Positions 1-6,137 of a stretch of DNA of 6,496 nt are shown here, piece by piece. Position 1 is the first letter of the stretch, and every line of letters starts with the position of its first letter. The notes beneath the pieces were generated by a model. That model made no database searches. It was not told the origin of the DNA and worked only from the letters and a program-made list of their open reading frames with translations. The DNA lies in assembly GCA_964559845.1 (NCBI GenBank), contig CAZLJF010000083.1:1-6496 (forward strand). The letters are read 5' to 3'. The position numbers were made by a program, and so were the translations under genes. Origin of the DNA: WSZY01 sp964559845 (lineage in GTDB: Bacteria > Pseudomonadota > Zetaproteobacteria > Mariprofundales > Mariprofundaceae).

Positions 1-334
1 GCTTGCTGACAGGCACCATTTTTCCGGGCACAATATTTCCCTGTTCATCCACATGCGCCGGAACATAGCGCAGCTCTTTCTCCGGACCACCGCTCATCTC
101 CTGCCAGGCCAGGATAGCGCAGATCAAACCAACAGCAATGGCTGCAATATTAAACAGCATCGATGATGGGCCATGTTTATGTGGTGTGATATCGATAATT
201 TCCGCTTCCTGCTGCCTGCGCATGCGGCGAAGGCGCATCCAGGCCCTTAAAAAGAGGAACAGGTTCCTGAGCATAAACATCAGCATTGCAGGCCCGAAGA
301 AGAAGAGGGCGGAGACAAAAATACTACGGATCAT
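1..334 (-). CDS. Partial membrane protein, two predicted TM segments, unknown function
   Basis: I do not recognise this family. The ATG lies at 334-332, directly after the TAG stop of the DUF1841 gene (TAG|ATG, no gap), and the frame stays open for 111 codons to the left edge of the window, so the C-terminus is missing. Residues about 5-29 are strongly hydrophobic (IFVSALFFFGPAMLMFML). They are followed by a basic stretch at 30-40 (RAWMRLRRMRR), then a soluble link, then a second hydrophobic segment at 59-77 (MLFNIAAIAVGLICAILAW). Residues from 78 are polar and include RYVPAHVDEQGNIVPGK. By the positive-inside rule the arginine-rich link should be cytoplasmic, which puts the tail after residue 78 in the periplasm; that is inference. 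The abutting start and stop point to translation coupled to DUF1841, at the end of the trmB-led operon. The codon pattern and hydrophobic layout make a real gene likely. Confidence 0.72.
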   Translation of the reverse strand, partial: MIRSIFVSALFFFGPAMLMFMLRNLFLFLRAWMRLRRMRRQQEAEIIDITPHKHGPSSMLFNIAAIAVGLICAILAWQEMSGGPEKELRYVPAHVDEQGNIVPGKMVPVSK

Positions 335-796
335 CTAACGCATCAGTTCCCGGAGGCGGGTAAGATATTGCAACACATCGGGCTCCTTTCCTTCACGCTG
401 TGCAAAATAGACGCTCTCGGCCAGAATCTCCAGGATATTGTGCAGTGCTTTGTGGCGGTCGATGCCTTTTGTACGCATCATATGCTCAAGGGCGTTGCCG
501 ACCTCGGGTGGTTGCCGGGTAGCGATCTGCTCTTCCAGGGCAAGGTGCAGGGAGAGGTGAAGGTAGGGATTCATGCCATCATCGACATGAAAATCACGTT
601 CAAGGAAGGACTCCATATCGTCAAAGAGATGATGATATTCGGGATGCATCTCAATAACCCGGGCAATACGAACCTGCATGGCATCCAGCGGCAATCCCTC
701 TTTTGCCCGCTGCCATGCATCCCAGAAAATCCGGCGATGGGCGCGAAGCTGTTCGCGGCTTGGCTGATTCTCCTGCCGATCTGTTGGATCATTCAT
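335..796 (-). CDS. DUF1841 family protein
   Basis: A soluble 153-residue protein with no signal peptide or membrane segment. It matches the DUF1841 pattern known from proteobacteria: an N-terminal REQLRAHRRIFWDAWQRA helix at about 14-31, HPEYHHLF at 51-58, the family core NPYLHLSLHLALEEQ at 76-90, QPP at 95-97, and a C-terminal histidine-containing helix HKALHNILEIL at 115-125. The length is normal for the family. Function is unknown; the regularly spaced histidines could bind a metal, but that is inference. The ATG is 6 nt past the TAG of the upstream amidase gene, and a GGAGG sits 12 nt upstream of it, inside the end of the amidase gene, a little far but usable. The stop abuts the ATG of the membrane protein gene. 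No better start is visible. The family call is by recalled motif pattern. Confidence 0.88.
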   Translation of the reverse strand: MNDPTDRQENQPSREQLRAHRRIFWDAWQRAKEGLPLDAMQVRIARVIEMHPEYHHLFDDMESFLERDFHVDDGMNPYLHLSLHLALEEQIATRQPPEVGNALEHMMRTKGIDRHKALHNILEILAESVYFAQREGKEPDVLQYLTRLRELMR

Positions 797-802
797 ATCC
801 GG

Positions 803-1621
803 CTACATCCTCCGATGATTCAATGCAGGCAAAGCTTGTCTTATTTTGTCCAGATTGTTGAGTGATAATTCTGCTGTGATGATGCCCTCTTCATCATTCA
901 GTGCAGCCAGCACTTCACCCCACGGGCTGATGATCATGCTATGGCCCCATGTTTTTCGCCCGCCCGGATGTGTGCCACACTGTCCTGCAGCAAGCAGATA
1001 GGCCTGATTTTCGATCGCCCTTGCCCTGAGCAGCGTCTCCCAGTGAGCCTCGCCGGTTGGACAGGTAAATGCAGCCGGAACGGTGAGGATATTGCATCCC
1101 ATGCTGCTGTAGTGGCGGTAAAGTTCAGGGAAACGCAGGTCATAACAGATGCTCAGACCAATCTTCCAGTGACCGAAGCTGGCCGTTTCAGGCTGTGAAC
1201 CGGCCTCCACCGTATCTGATTCACGGTACTGCTCATCAGGCAGATTCACATCAAAGAGGTGCATTTTATCATAGCAGGCGATAAGTTCGCCTGTGGGTGA
1301 GAAAACCGGGCAACTGTTCCGTATTTTGTTTCCACCACTGATTTTTAACGGCACGCTTCCGCCGATAATCACCGTCTTATGTTTACGCGCCTGATCAGCA
1401 AGAAATAGAAGTATGGATGAACTTTTCTGTGCTTCAGCAACAGCTATTTTCTCTGTATCACTGATGCCCATGCAGGAAAAATTTTCAGGCAACAGGAGAA
1501 GGTTGCATTTTTGTTCGGCAGCTTTTTCCATCAGCGTGGCGACATAGGCAAGATTGGCATGCTGATCCCGACCGGAACGGAGTTGCAGGCAGGCAACACG
1601 CATGGATCCCTGTTCGGGCAT
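803..1621 (-). CDS. Nitrilase-superfamily (carbon-nitrogen hydrolase) amidase, Nit1/Nit2-like
   Basis: A 272-residue member of the carbon-nitrogen hydrolase superfamily, normal length for the single-domain Nit branch. The Glu-Lys-Cys catalytic triad is intact: E46 in LLLLPENF, K119 in YDKMHLFDV and C159 in GLSICYDLRFPELYR. YDKMHLFDV and CYDLRFPELYR are typical of the Nit1/Nit2/YafV group, which hydrolyse deaminated glutathione or omega-amides such as alpha-ketoglutaramate. That makes a cytoplasmic repair amidase the best guess, but the exact substrate cannot be read from sequence. The ATG at 1621 lies 2 nt after the protease stop. A second ATG at 1603, opening MRVACLQLRS, matches the usual family N-terminus and has a GGGA just upstream (CAGGGATCCATG), so the true start may be 1603. 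The gene sits inside the trmB-led operon and is followed after 6 nt by DUF1841. Confidence 0.93.
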   Translation of the reverse strand: MPEQGSMRVACLQLRSGRDQHANLAYVATLMEKAAEQKCNLLLLPENFSCMGISDTEKIAVAEAQKSSSILLFLADQARKHKTVIIGGSVPLKISGGNKIRNSCPVFSPTGELIACYDKMHLFDVNLPDEQYRESDTVEAGSQPETASFGHWKIGLSICYDLRFPELYRHYSSMGCNILTVPAAFTCPTGEAHWETLLRARAIENQAYLLAAGQCGTHPGGRKTWGHSMIISPWGEVLAALNDEEGIITAELSLNNLDKIRQALPALNHRRM

Positions 1622-1623
1622 GG

Positions 1624-2109
1624 TTACCGCTTTTCCAGCAGGATCAGTCTTCTATTCCTGTCAATGGTCATGCGAAAGTTTGACAGAAAGCTCATGCCGA
1701 GCAGCCCTGTTTTTTCATCCGGCGACAATTTCTGAATCGTTGCCGGGATGTTCTGCTCTCTGACACCATCTGCTTCAATGTTTGAAACAGTGATCAGTGG
1801 TACCCTGATTCTGCCATTGGCGGTTTGCAGTGTGACTCTTTGTGCACTACCTGTGTTCAGCCTCGCACGTTTGGCAATGGCCGGAGGAATGGCGACATAG
1901 GTCGCCCCCGTATCAATCACGAACTGCATGGCAATGCCATTGACTCGTCCCTGAACCAGCATGGAGCCGTTTCGCTCGCTGTAGCGCATCTGCATCCTGG
2001 CATTTTTCAGGTTGAATGACGGATTGCTGATTGAACTGAACGAGCCTGCCTGTGCAAGTGCAGGCAGCAGGGCCAGAAGCCCGAGAACAGCGACCCGTCT
2101 ACTTGGCAT
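1624..2109 (-). CDS. Retropepsin-like aspartic protease, exported (TIGR02281 type)
   Basis: A 161-residue protein with a clear N-terminal signal peptide: MPSRR, a hydrophobic core at about 6-19 (VAVLGLLALLPALA), and a likely cleavage after ALAQA (residue 21). The mature part is a clan AA aspartic protease half. It has the catalytic motif FVIDTGATYVAIP with D66 in DTGAT (66-70), and the second hydrophobic signature GLLGMSFLSNF at 135-145. Such proteins work as homodimers, each giving one aspartate. The family resembles TIGR02281 proteins of proteobacteria; natural substrates are mostly unknown. The predicted location is the periplasm, possibly free, because no second membrane segment is seen. 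The ATG lies within the last codons of the DUF4438 gene (11-nt overlap) and the stop is 2 nt before the amidase ATG, so expression is probably coupled to both. Confidence 0.92.
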   Translation of the reverse strand: MPSRRVAVLGLLALLPALAQAGSFSSISNPSFNLKNARMQMRYSERNGSMLVQGRVNGIAMQFVIDTGATYVAIPPAIAKRARLNTGSAQRVTLQTANGRIRVPLITVSNIEADGVREQNIPATIQKLSPDEKTGLLGMSFLSNFRMTIDRNRRLILLEKR

Positions 2110-2983
2110 AGCGCCCGATATTCAGGAGTGCACCGATATTGGCACTATCATCCAACACAGGTACAAGTTTATCGGTTGTACATGTCATTAAGGTCATCAT
2201 GCCTGGCCCGTGACCACCCAATGGCGAATCCGAATGGATCACCATGCCGATGGTGACAGCACCCTTGCGGTAGGTGCGGCCATAGCGGTTATCGTGATCC
2301 AGTACGGCAACAAAGTCACCGAAACGAAGCTTGTCCAGATTGTACTCCTTCACAGTGGCTTCATCATGACAAAGAATGTCGTAATCGCCTGTGGTGACAG
2401 AGAGCGCACCAATACCTGAGCCCATGGCATGACCCGGGATAATCACATTAACCGGCACCTCAATGGCGCCATTCTGCTGCTCTTTTAGCCCCCACTTTTC
2501 CAGCAGGCCAGGATCAGTATTGTAGATGAATACGTCCGGGTGATCGACAAGCTTCAGCCCCTGTCCAAAGCCGCGAATCAGGAATTTGTCATCACAGGTG
2601 AGTTGATCGAGCACATCATCGGAGAAATCGAGTATCAGATGTTCAACACCACCATGATGACCGATCACCGTACCGGTAGCGCCTTTGGCTTCACCGGAGA
2701 TGACATGCGCCTCATTGCCACAGCAGGATAGGAACTGGTAACCGGCTGACGCCTTTTTGTTTTTGTGATCCAGCGTGGAGGATACGCCAGGCTCGATATG
2801 TTCGCCGGCCCAGCCAAAGACCGAGTCGCCAACCTTGACGTTGTAGGTAATGCCGCCGGTGGACGGCCATGCAAATACTTCGCCTTCACTTCCGACTTCA
2901 AAAGGAGCCCACTGATTGGCAGGGGATACGCTGCCCTGCACGGCGGTCATCACAAGTTGGTCACGATTGGTTTTAAGGCTCAT
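2099..2983 (-). CDS. DUF4438 domain-containing protein
   Basis: A 294-residue protein with no signal peptide or membrane segment, recognised as DUF4438 from its motif pattern. The motifs are EHIEPGVS at 61-68, CCGNEAHVISGEAKG at 87-101, GTVIGHHGGVEH at 104-115, HAMGSG at 185-190, GDYDI at 199-203, and the tail block DHDNRYGRTYRKGA (229-242) to HSDSPLGGHGPG (250-261). The function of the family is not known. Conserved glycines, histidines (62, 109, 110, 115, 185, 230, 250, 258) and the CC pair (87-88) suggest a metal or small-ligand site, but that is inference. The ATG at 2983 overlaps the trmB TGA as ATGA, with a good AAGGAG ribosome binding site 6 nt upstream inside trmB. The stop overlaps the protease start by 11 nt. 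It therefore appears to be a fixed middle member of the operon. The length is near what I expect for the family. Confidence 0.87.
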   Translation of the reverse strand: MSLKTNRDQLVMTAVQGSVSPANQWAPFEVGSEGEVFAWPSTGGITYNVKVGDSVFGWAGEHIEPGVSSTLDHKNKKASAGYQFLSCCGNEAHVISGEAKGATGTVIGHHGGVEHLILDFSDDVLDQLTCDDKFLIRGFGQGLKLVDHPDVFIYNTDPGLLEKWGLKEQQNGAIEVPVNVIIPGHAMGSGIGALSVTTGDYDILCHDEATVKEYNLDKLRFGDFVAVLDHDNRYGRTYRKGAVTIGMVIHSDSPLGGHGPGMMTLMTCTTDKLVPVLDDSANIGALLNIGRYAK

Positions 2984-3687
2984 GTTATCTCCTTGATATA
3001 GTGAAGAAACCGACTGCTGCGGCCTTCGCGTATGCCGCGCTGTTCAAATTTGGTAAAAACACGATCTGCATCGCGCTCAATATAGCCACCTGTGCCAGCC
3101 ATATTGGTAAGTCCCGGCGTAGCATCAAGAATATCCCGCATCCATTCGGCCAGTTCATCAATGTCGGTGGCAAGCTTGATGAAGCCGCCAGGCCTCAGGC
3201 GGCTGACCATCAGCCGGGCGAACTCTTTCTGGATGATACGGCGTTTATGGTGGCGTGTTTTGGGCCACGGATCAGGGTGGTTGATAAAAATACCGTCCAG
3301 CTGCGCTTCATCCACCTGATGCTGCAAAACGAATTGTGCCGGAAGCTGGGTGATGCGGGTGCGCTCAATGAAGCCGGCATCTTCAAGCCGGCCCACAGCC
3401 TTGGCGACACCGGGAAGGTAGATCTCTACGCCAATCAGTGTCCAGTCCGGATGTCTCTGTGCAAGATGAACCAGGAATTCACCGTTACCGAAGCCGATCT
3501 CCATCACAATGGGCGAGTTTTCGGGAATATCGGCATCATTCAGGGTTTTATCTTTGGGCAGACCGATGATAGGTAGCCATCTGCCCAGGCGCGCTTCCTG
3601 TCCTTTGGTGACAAAGCCGTTCTTGCGCCCGTGGGTACGCATCTCATGCTGGATAAATTGATTACGGAACTCTCGTGTCAGTCGCAT
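2980..3687 (-). CDS. trmB: tRNA (guanine-N7-)-methyltransferase TrmB
   Basis: A 235-residue SAM-dependent enzyme that makes 7-methylguanosine at position 46 in the tRNA variable loop. The Rossmann SAM motif EIGFGNGEFLVHLA is at 63-76, and the acidic GVEIYLPGV follows at 86-94. The family signature HPDPWPKTRHHKRRI is at 137-151, ATDIDELAEWM at 173-183, and the C-terminal tRNA-contact region TKFEQRGIREGR at 212-223. RTHGRKNGF (17-25) matches the usual N-terminal block, so residues 1-16 are a modest extension and M16 (position 3642) is an alternative start. The ATG at 3687 has no clear Shine-Dalgarno sequence, and neither does 3642. The upstream 183 nt separates it from the DJ-1-like gene and probably holds a promoter or leader. 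The gene ends in an ATGA overlap with DUF4438 and appears to lead the six-gene run. Confidence 0.96.
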   Translation of the reverse strand: MRLTREFRNQFIQHEMRTHGRKNGFVTKGQEARLGRWLPIIGLPKDKTLNDADIPENSPIVMEIGFGNGEFLVHLAQRHPDWTLIGVEIYLPGVAKAVGRLEDAGFIERTRITQLPAQFVLQHQVDEAQLDGIFINHPDPWPKTRHHKRRIIQKEFARLMVSRLRPGGFIKLATDIDELAEWMRDILDATPGLTNMAGTGGYIERDADRVFTKFEQRGIREGRSSRFLHYIKEIT

Positions 3688-3870
3688 GCGGCAATACTAG
3701 GGAGATGCTGAATTAATTGCATCCGTGCAGTTTTAAAGCATGCGAAGGAATTACCCTTGTCTGCAGAATGTGCGAATGGTGATGGTGAAGGGCTGTTCAC
3801 CAATGGTTTCGGATACATTGGTCAGCAGCTTTTTCGCCGGCCTCCTCAATACTGGCCACCATTTTGTTGC
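3688..3870. other. 183-nt gap upstream of trmB with overlapping hairpins and a short open frame
   Basis: No gene can be assigned with confidence. On the minus strand a 46-codon frame (3818-3678, opening MYPKPLVNSPSPSPF and ending SIAACD) finishes 10 nt inside the trmB start. It has no start-proximal ribosome binding site: a perfect GAGGAGG lies at 3847-3841, but 22 nt away. Two 7-bp inverted repeats share four bases: TGGTGAA/TTCACCA (3783-3802) and ACCAATG/CATTGGT (3799-3822), so only one can form at a time. No T-run follows either, so neither is a standard Rho-independent terminator. AT-rich stretches (TTTAAAAC near 3731-3738, AATTAATT near 3711-3718, and TAGTAT near 3693-3698) could hold a trmB promoter, but no -35/-10 pair is convincing. 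Confidence 0.35.
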
Positions 3871-4425
3871 TTATGCGATGATGGAGTCCCTGATTCCAGA
3901 GGCTTTCGCTTCACCTGCCAGTCTGGCAACAAGGTGCAGGGCAAACTCAACGGCTGTACCGGCACCACGGCTGGTGATGAGAAAGCCGTCTTCAACCACG
4001 GCATCATCGCAGTAGGTCGAGGATGGTGAGAGTGTCAGAATTTCCTCTTTCATGGCAGGATAGGAGGTGATCTTCCTGTGATCGGCCACGCCGAATGCAG
4101 CCAGCGCGGCGGGCGCAGCACAGATGGCTGCGACTGTTTTACTTTGATCCCTCAGACGTTGTACGATTGCTTTGACGTATATGTCATCACGCAGCAGAGA
4201 AGCATTGGGAAGTCCGCCGGGAAGCACAATCATCTCCCATGCCTCATCGGCAACTTCCGACAGCTTCGTATCGGCAAGGATGGTGATGCCGGAGCGCCCG
4301 GTGACTGCTTCTCCATCAAGGCTGGCCATGACTGTTTCAATGCCTGCACGCCGCAGAATGTCCACGACGGCGACACACTCGATCTCTTCGACACCTTCGG
4401 TAAATGGTATCAGTACCCTGCTCAT
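3871..4425 (-). CDS. DJ-1/PfpI family protein, YajL-like
   Basis: A 184-residue cytoplasmic protein of the DJ-1/ThiJ/PfpI superfamily, normal length for the DJ-1 (TIGR01383-type) branch. The reactive nucleophile-elbow cysteine is C102 in AAICAAPAAL, matching DJ-1 C106 and YajL C106. The partner glutamate is E16 in EGVEEIE, matching DJ-1 E18. IVLPGG is at 66-71, and TSYPAMKEEI (120-129) resembles the YajL TGFP region, with no histidine at the DJ-1 H126 site. GAGTAVEFAL (154-163) is a standard C-terminal family block. Proposed roles of the family are oxidative-stress protection, chaperone or protein repair, and weak glyoxalase activity, and these are debated. The ATG overlaps the trpD2 TGA as ATGA, and GGAG lies 8 nt upstream inside trpD2, so the two are probably co-translated. 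It could equally be called thiJ- or yajL-like; the family is firm, the exact activity is not. Confidence 0.94.
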   Translation of the reverse strand: MSRVLIPFTEGVEEIECVAVVDILRRAGIETVMASLDGEAVTGRSGITILADTKLSEVADEAWEMIVLPGGLPNASLLRDDIYVKAIVQRLRDQSKTVAAICAAPAALAAFGVADHRKITSYPAMKEEILTLSPSSTYCDDAVVEDGFLITSRGAGTAVEFALHLVARLAGEAKASGIRDSIIA

Positions 4426-5384
4426 AATGAATGCTCCATGATTTTAATGTTTTTCAAACACGCTTTGCCGGAGGCCCACAAAAAGGCCTCCTTCATGCGT
4501 CTGACGGTTGCATGCTCTCTTGAATATTTGTCAGTGTTCATGGTGTTGTCAAAATCTATAAACAACCGGTTTAAATCTTCCACGGCACTCCTGGGGTAAG
4601 GCTCATGCCCGGTGTCCGGAAACTGTATGTCGGAAATGAGCCTGCCCACCTGCATCTTGACCACCTTTTGCCGGTCGGCATAGAGCTCCGGCTCACCTTC
4701 AGCTCCCATAAAGATCAGTGACCGCATCTGCCCCAGCATGACATTGGCCGCAGCCATGGTGTCGCCATAAGGGGTGTGAAAGAAGCCGTTAAGCTGGCCT
4801 GCGCACTGCATGGGGTTGAGAAGCCGGGCAACCGTATTGGCAAAGGAGCGCACTCCCAGGCGCGGGCGTAGCTGATAGATGTGGTGCAGGCCCGGGGAGA
4901 TGTCTGACAGGTCCATATAGACGATACCATCGTCTTGCATGATGCAGCCGGCTTCCGCCAGTGTCCTGGCACGTCGTACGCCGTGTTGATTCAGGACCTG
5001 CCAGGCTGTTATCCGCCCTTCAATATGCTCCACACCATGCACAAAGAGCGGAGTGCCTTCATCGCAGATCTGTAGTGCAGCAACAAGATGAGCATGGGCA
5101 GCACGCCGCTTGCCGGCATAGCAGGGAAGGTCGACTGCATTTTCCGGAGCTGTTGATTTGCCGAAGCCGCTTATGTGACTGCGGGCTGCCTCGACAAAAC
5201 CTGCAATCTCCTCCGTAGTCTCTCCCTTCATACGCTCGGCAATCAGGAATGCGCCGAGTTGCAGCGGGTCGGCATCTTTCTGCAGTAGTGCGGAGAAGAG
5301 TTGTCTGGCCTCTGTTTGCGAAAGATTTCCGGAACCATGTTTGCCGCGTGCGACACGGCGGATCAGCGTTGCTACCGTTTTCAT
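4422..5384 (-). CDS. TrpD2/YbiB-like protein, anthranilate phosphoribosyltransferase fold
   Basis: A 320-residue protein of the glycosyltransferase family 3/TrpD fold, closest in pattern to E. coli YbiB (TrpD2), a nucleic-acid-binding paralogue of TrpD whose cellular role is unclear. The N-terminal helical domain is about 1-75, with LSALLQKDADPLQLGAFLIAERMKGET-like text at 31-56 that parallels YbiB. The classic TrpD GTGGD loop is replaced by PCYAGKRRAAH (87-97), and the KHGN-type loop reads FVHGVEHIEGR (114-124), as expected in TrpD2 and not in true TrpD. RLGVRSFANTVARLLNP (175-191) is the equivalent of the TrpD RTIFNLLGPLTNP block. I start it at M77 of a longer open frame, because the preceding part is not like the family and lies opposite the amidotransferase gene. 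M61 (5432), with GGAG 9 nt upstream, is the other candidate. It is the first gene of the trpD2 and DJ-1 pair. Confidence 0.86.
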   Translation of the reverse strand: MKTVATLIRRVARGKHGSGNLSQTEARQLFSALLQKDADPLQLGAFLIAERMKGETTEEIAGFVEAARSHISGFGKSTAPENAVDLPCYAGKRRAAHAHLVAALQICDEGTPLFVHGVEHIEGRITAWQVLNQHGVRRARTLAEAGCIMQDDGIVYMDLSDISPGLHHIYQLRPRLGVRSFANTVARLLNPMQCAGQLNGFFHTPYGDTMAAANVMLGQMRSLIFMGAEGEPELYADRQKVVKMQVGRLISDIQFPDTGHEPYPRSAVEDLNRLFIDFDNTMNTDKYSREHATVRRMKEAFLWASGKACLKNIKIMEHSL

Positions 5385-5426
5385 CTGCCGGTTTGTATCA
5401 CAGAGCAGTATGGTTAGGCTAGGGGC
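5385..5426. promoter_or_regulatory. Divergent intergenic region between trpD2 and the amidotransferase
   Basis: This 42-nt stretch separates two divergently oriented starts, so any promoters must overlap the genes or each other. The amidotransferase start at 5427 is preceded by an AGG and a GGGG (GGTTAGGCTAGGGGC), which could serve as a ribosome binding site. The trpD2 start at 5384 has no strong Shine-Dalgarno. No convincing -35/-10 pair was seen on either strand; TATGGT near 5409 (plus strand) and TGATAC near 5391-5400 (minus strand) are weak candidates only. Confidence 0.3.
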
Positions 5427-6137
5427 ATGCATTTTCTTGTACTCCAGCATTTGCGTATTGAACCTGCTGCCATTATCGGGGAGATGATAAAAGGGGCGGG
5501 CCACAGCATCGAAGTCGTACGCATGGATGAAGGTGAGGTCGTGCCCGGATCGCTGGCTGGCTATGATGGCATGGTTGTCATGGGCGGGCCGATGTCGGCA
5601 AGTGACACCCATCTTCCATTCATTGCTGATGAGATCGCACTACTGAAACTGGCGATTTCGGCCGACTTTCCACTATTGGGTATATGCTTGGGGGCACAGT
5701 TACTGGCAAAAGCAGCAGGTGCGGTAATCATGCCCTCTCCTGTGCATGAACTTGGCTGGTATCCGCTCTATAAAACTACTGATGCAGCAGATGATCCTCT
5801 GTTTGCAGGGCTGGCTGATGACGGATTGACCGTTTTCCAGTGGCATGGCGAAACATTTACACTTCCTGCTGCTGCGACACTGATTGCAACGCACCCGCAG
5901 GTGCCGCATCAGGCATTTCGTATCGGCTCATCACAGTATGGTCTTCAGTTCCATATCGAGGTGGATGGAGCCATCATCGAATCCTGGATTGAGGCTGGTG
6001 AGCGTGAGCGGGCAGTATTGGGAGATGCGGGTATCGCGGCCATTCGCCGGCAGATGCCGAAACATATGCCCGCAGCACATCATTTTTGCCGGCAGATGGT
6101 CAGGGCATGGCTTACTTTGATCAGAGATGAACATTAA
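5427..6137 (+). CDS. Class I glutamine amidotransferase, GuaA-like domain
   Basis: A stand-alone 236-residue glutamine amidotransferase of the class I (triad) type, resembling the GATase domain of GMP synthase (COG0518). The nucleophile is C87 in LLGICLGAQLLA. The catalytic histidine and glutamate are H176 and E178 in YGLQFHIEVD. MVVMGGPMSASD (49-60) forms the oxyanion-side loop and FQWHGETF (137-144) the usual GATase substrate-side block. All triad members are present, so the enzyme is probably active in freeing ammonia or in peptide or glutamyl hydrolysis. No synthetase domain or obvious partner is encoded downstream, and its acceptor substrate is unknown. It diverges from trpD2 across 42 nt. 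A true anthranilate synthase TrpG is less likely, because the neighbouring TrpD-fold protein is a TrpD2. The stop is TAA at 6135-6137, and the minus-strand receiver-like remnant starts close by. Confidence 0.92.
   Translation: MHFLVLQHLRIEPAAIIGEMIKGAGHSIEVVRMDEGEVVPGSLAGYDGMVVMGGPMSASDTHLPFIADEIALLKLAISADFPLLGICLGAQLLAKAAGAVIMPSPVHELGWYPLYKTTDAADDPLFAGLADDGLTVFQWHGETFTLPAAATLIATHPQVPHQAFRIGSSQYGLQFHIEVDGAIIESWIEAGERERAVLGDAGIAAIRRQMPKHMPAAHHFCRQMVRAWLTLIRDEH

Noticed and set aside
368..865. Long plus-strand open frame (165 codons) opposite DUF1841
   Set aside because: The minus-strand DUF1841 protein carries the conserved family motifs; the plus-strand product has no recognisable domain.
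3370..3392. Repeated AAGCCGGC with GCCGGC inverted repeat
   Set aside because: It lies inside trmB and is explained by the coding sequence of a conserved helix region (GRLEDAGF); no regulatory reading is supported.
3001..3576. Long plus-strand open frame (191 codons) opposite trmB
   Set aside because: trmB is unmistakable on the minus strand; the plus frame is its complement shadow.
3688..3870. Rho-independent terminator after the DJ-1-like gene
   Set aside because: The inverted repeats there are not followed by a T-run on the minus strand and are only 7 bp with little GC.
3740..4029. Plus-strand open frames over the DJ-1-like gene
   Set aside because: They are opposite-strand shadows of a gene with clear family motifs, with no homology recognised in the plus-strand products.
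5385..5612. N-terminal 76-residue extension of the trpD2 frame
   Set aside because: It does not resemble TrpD/YbiB, contains no domain, and for most of its length is antisense to the well-supported amidotransferase gene; open by chance.
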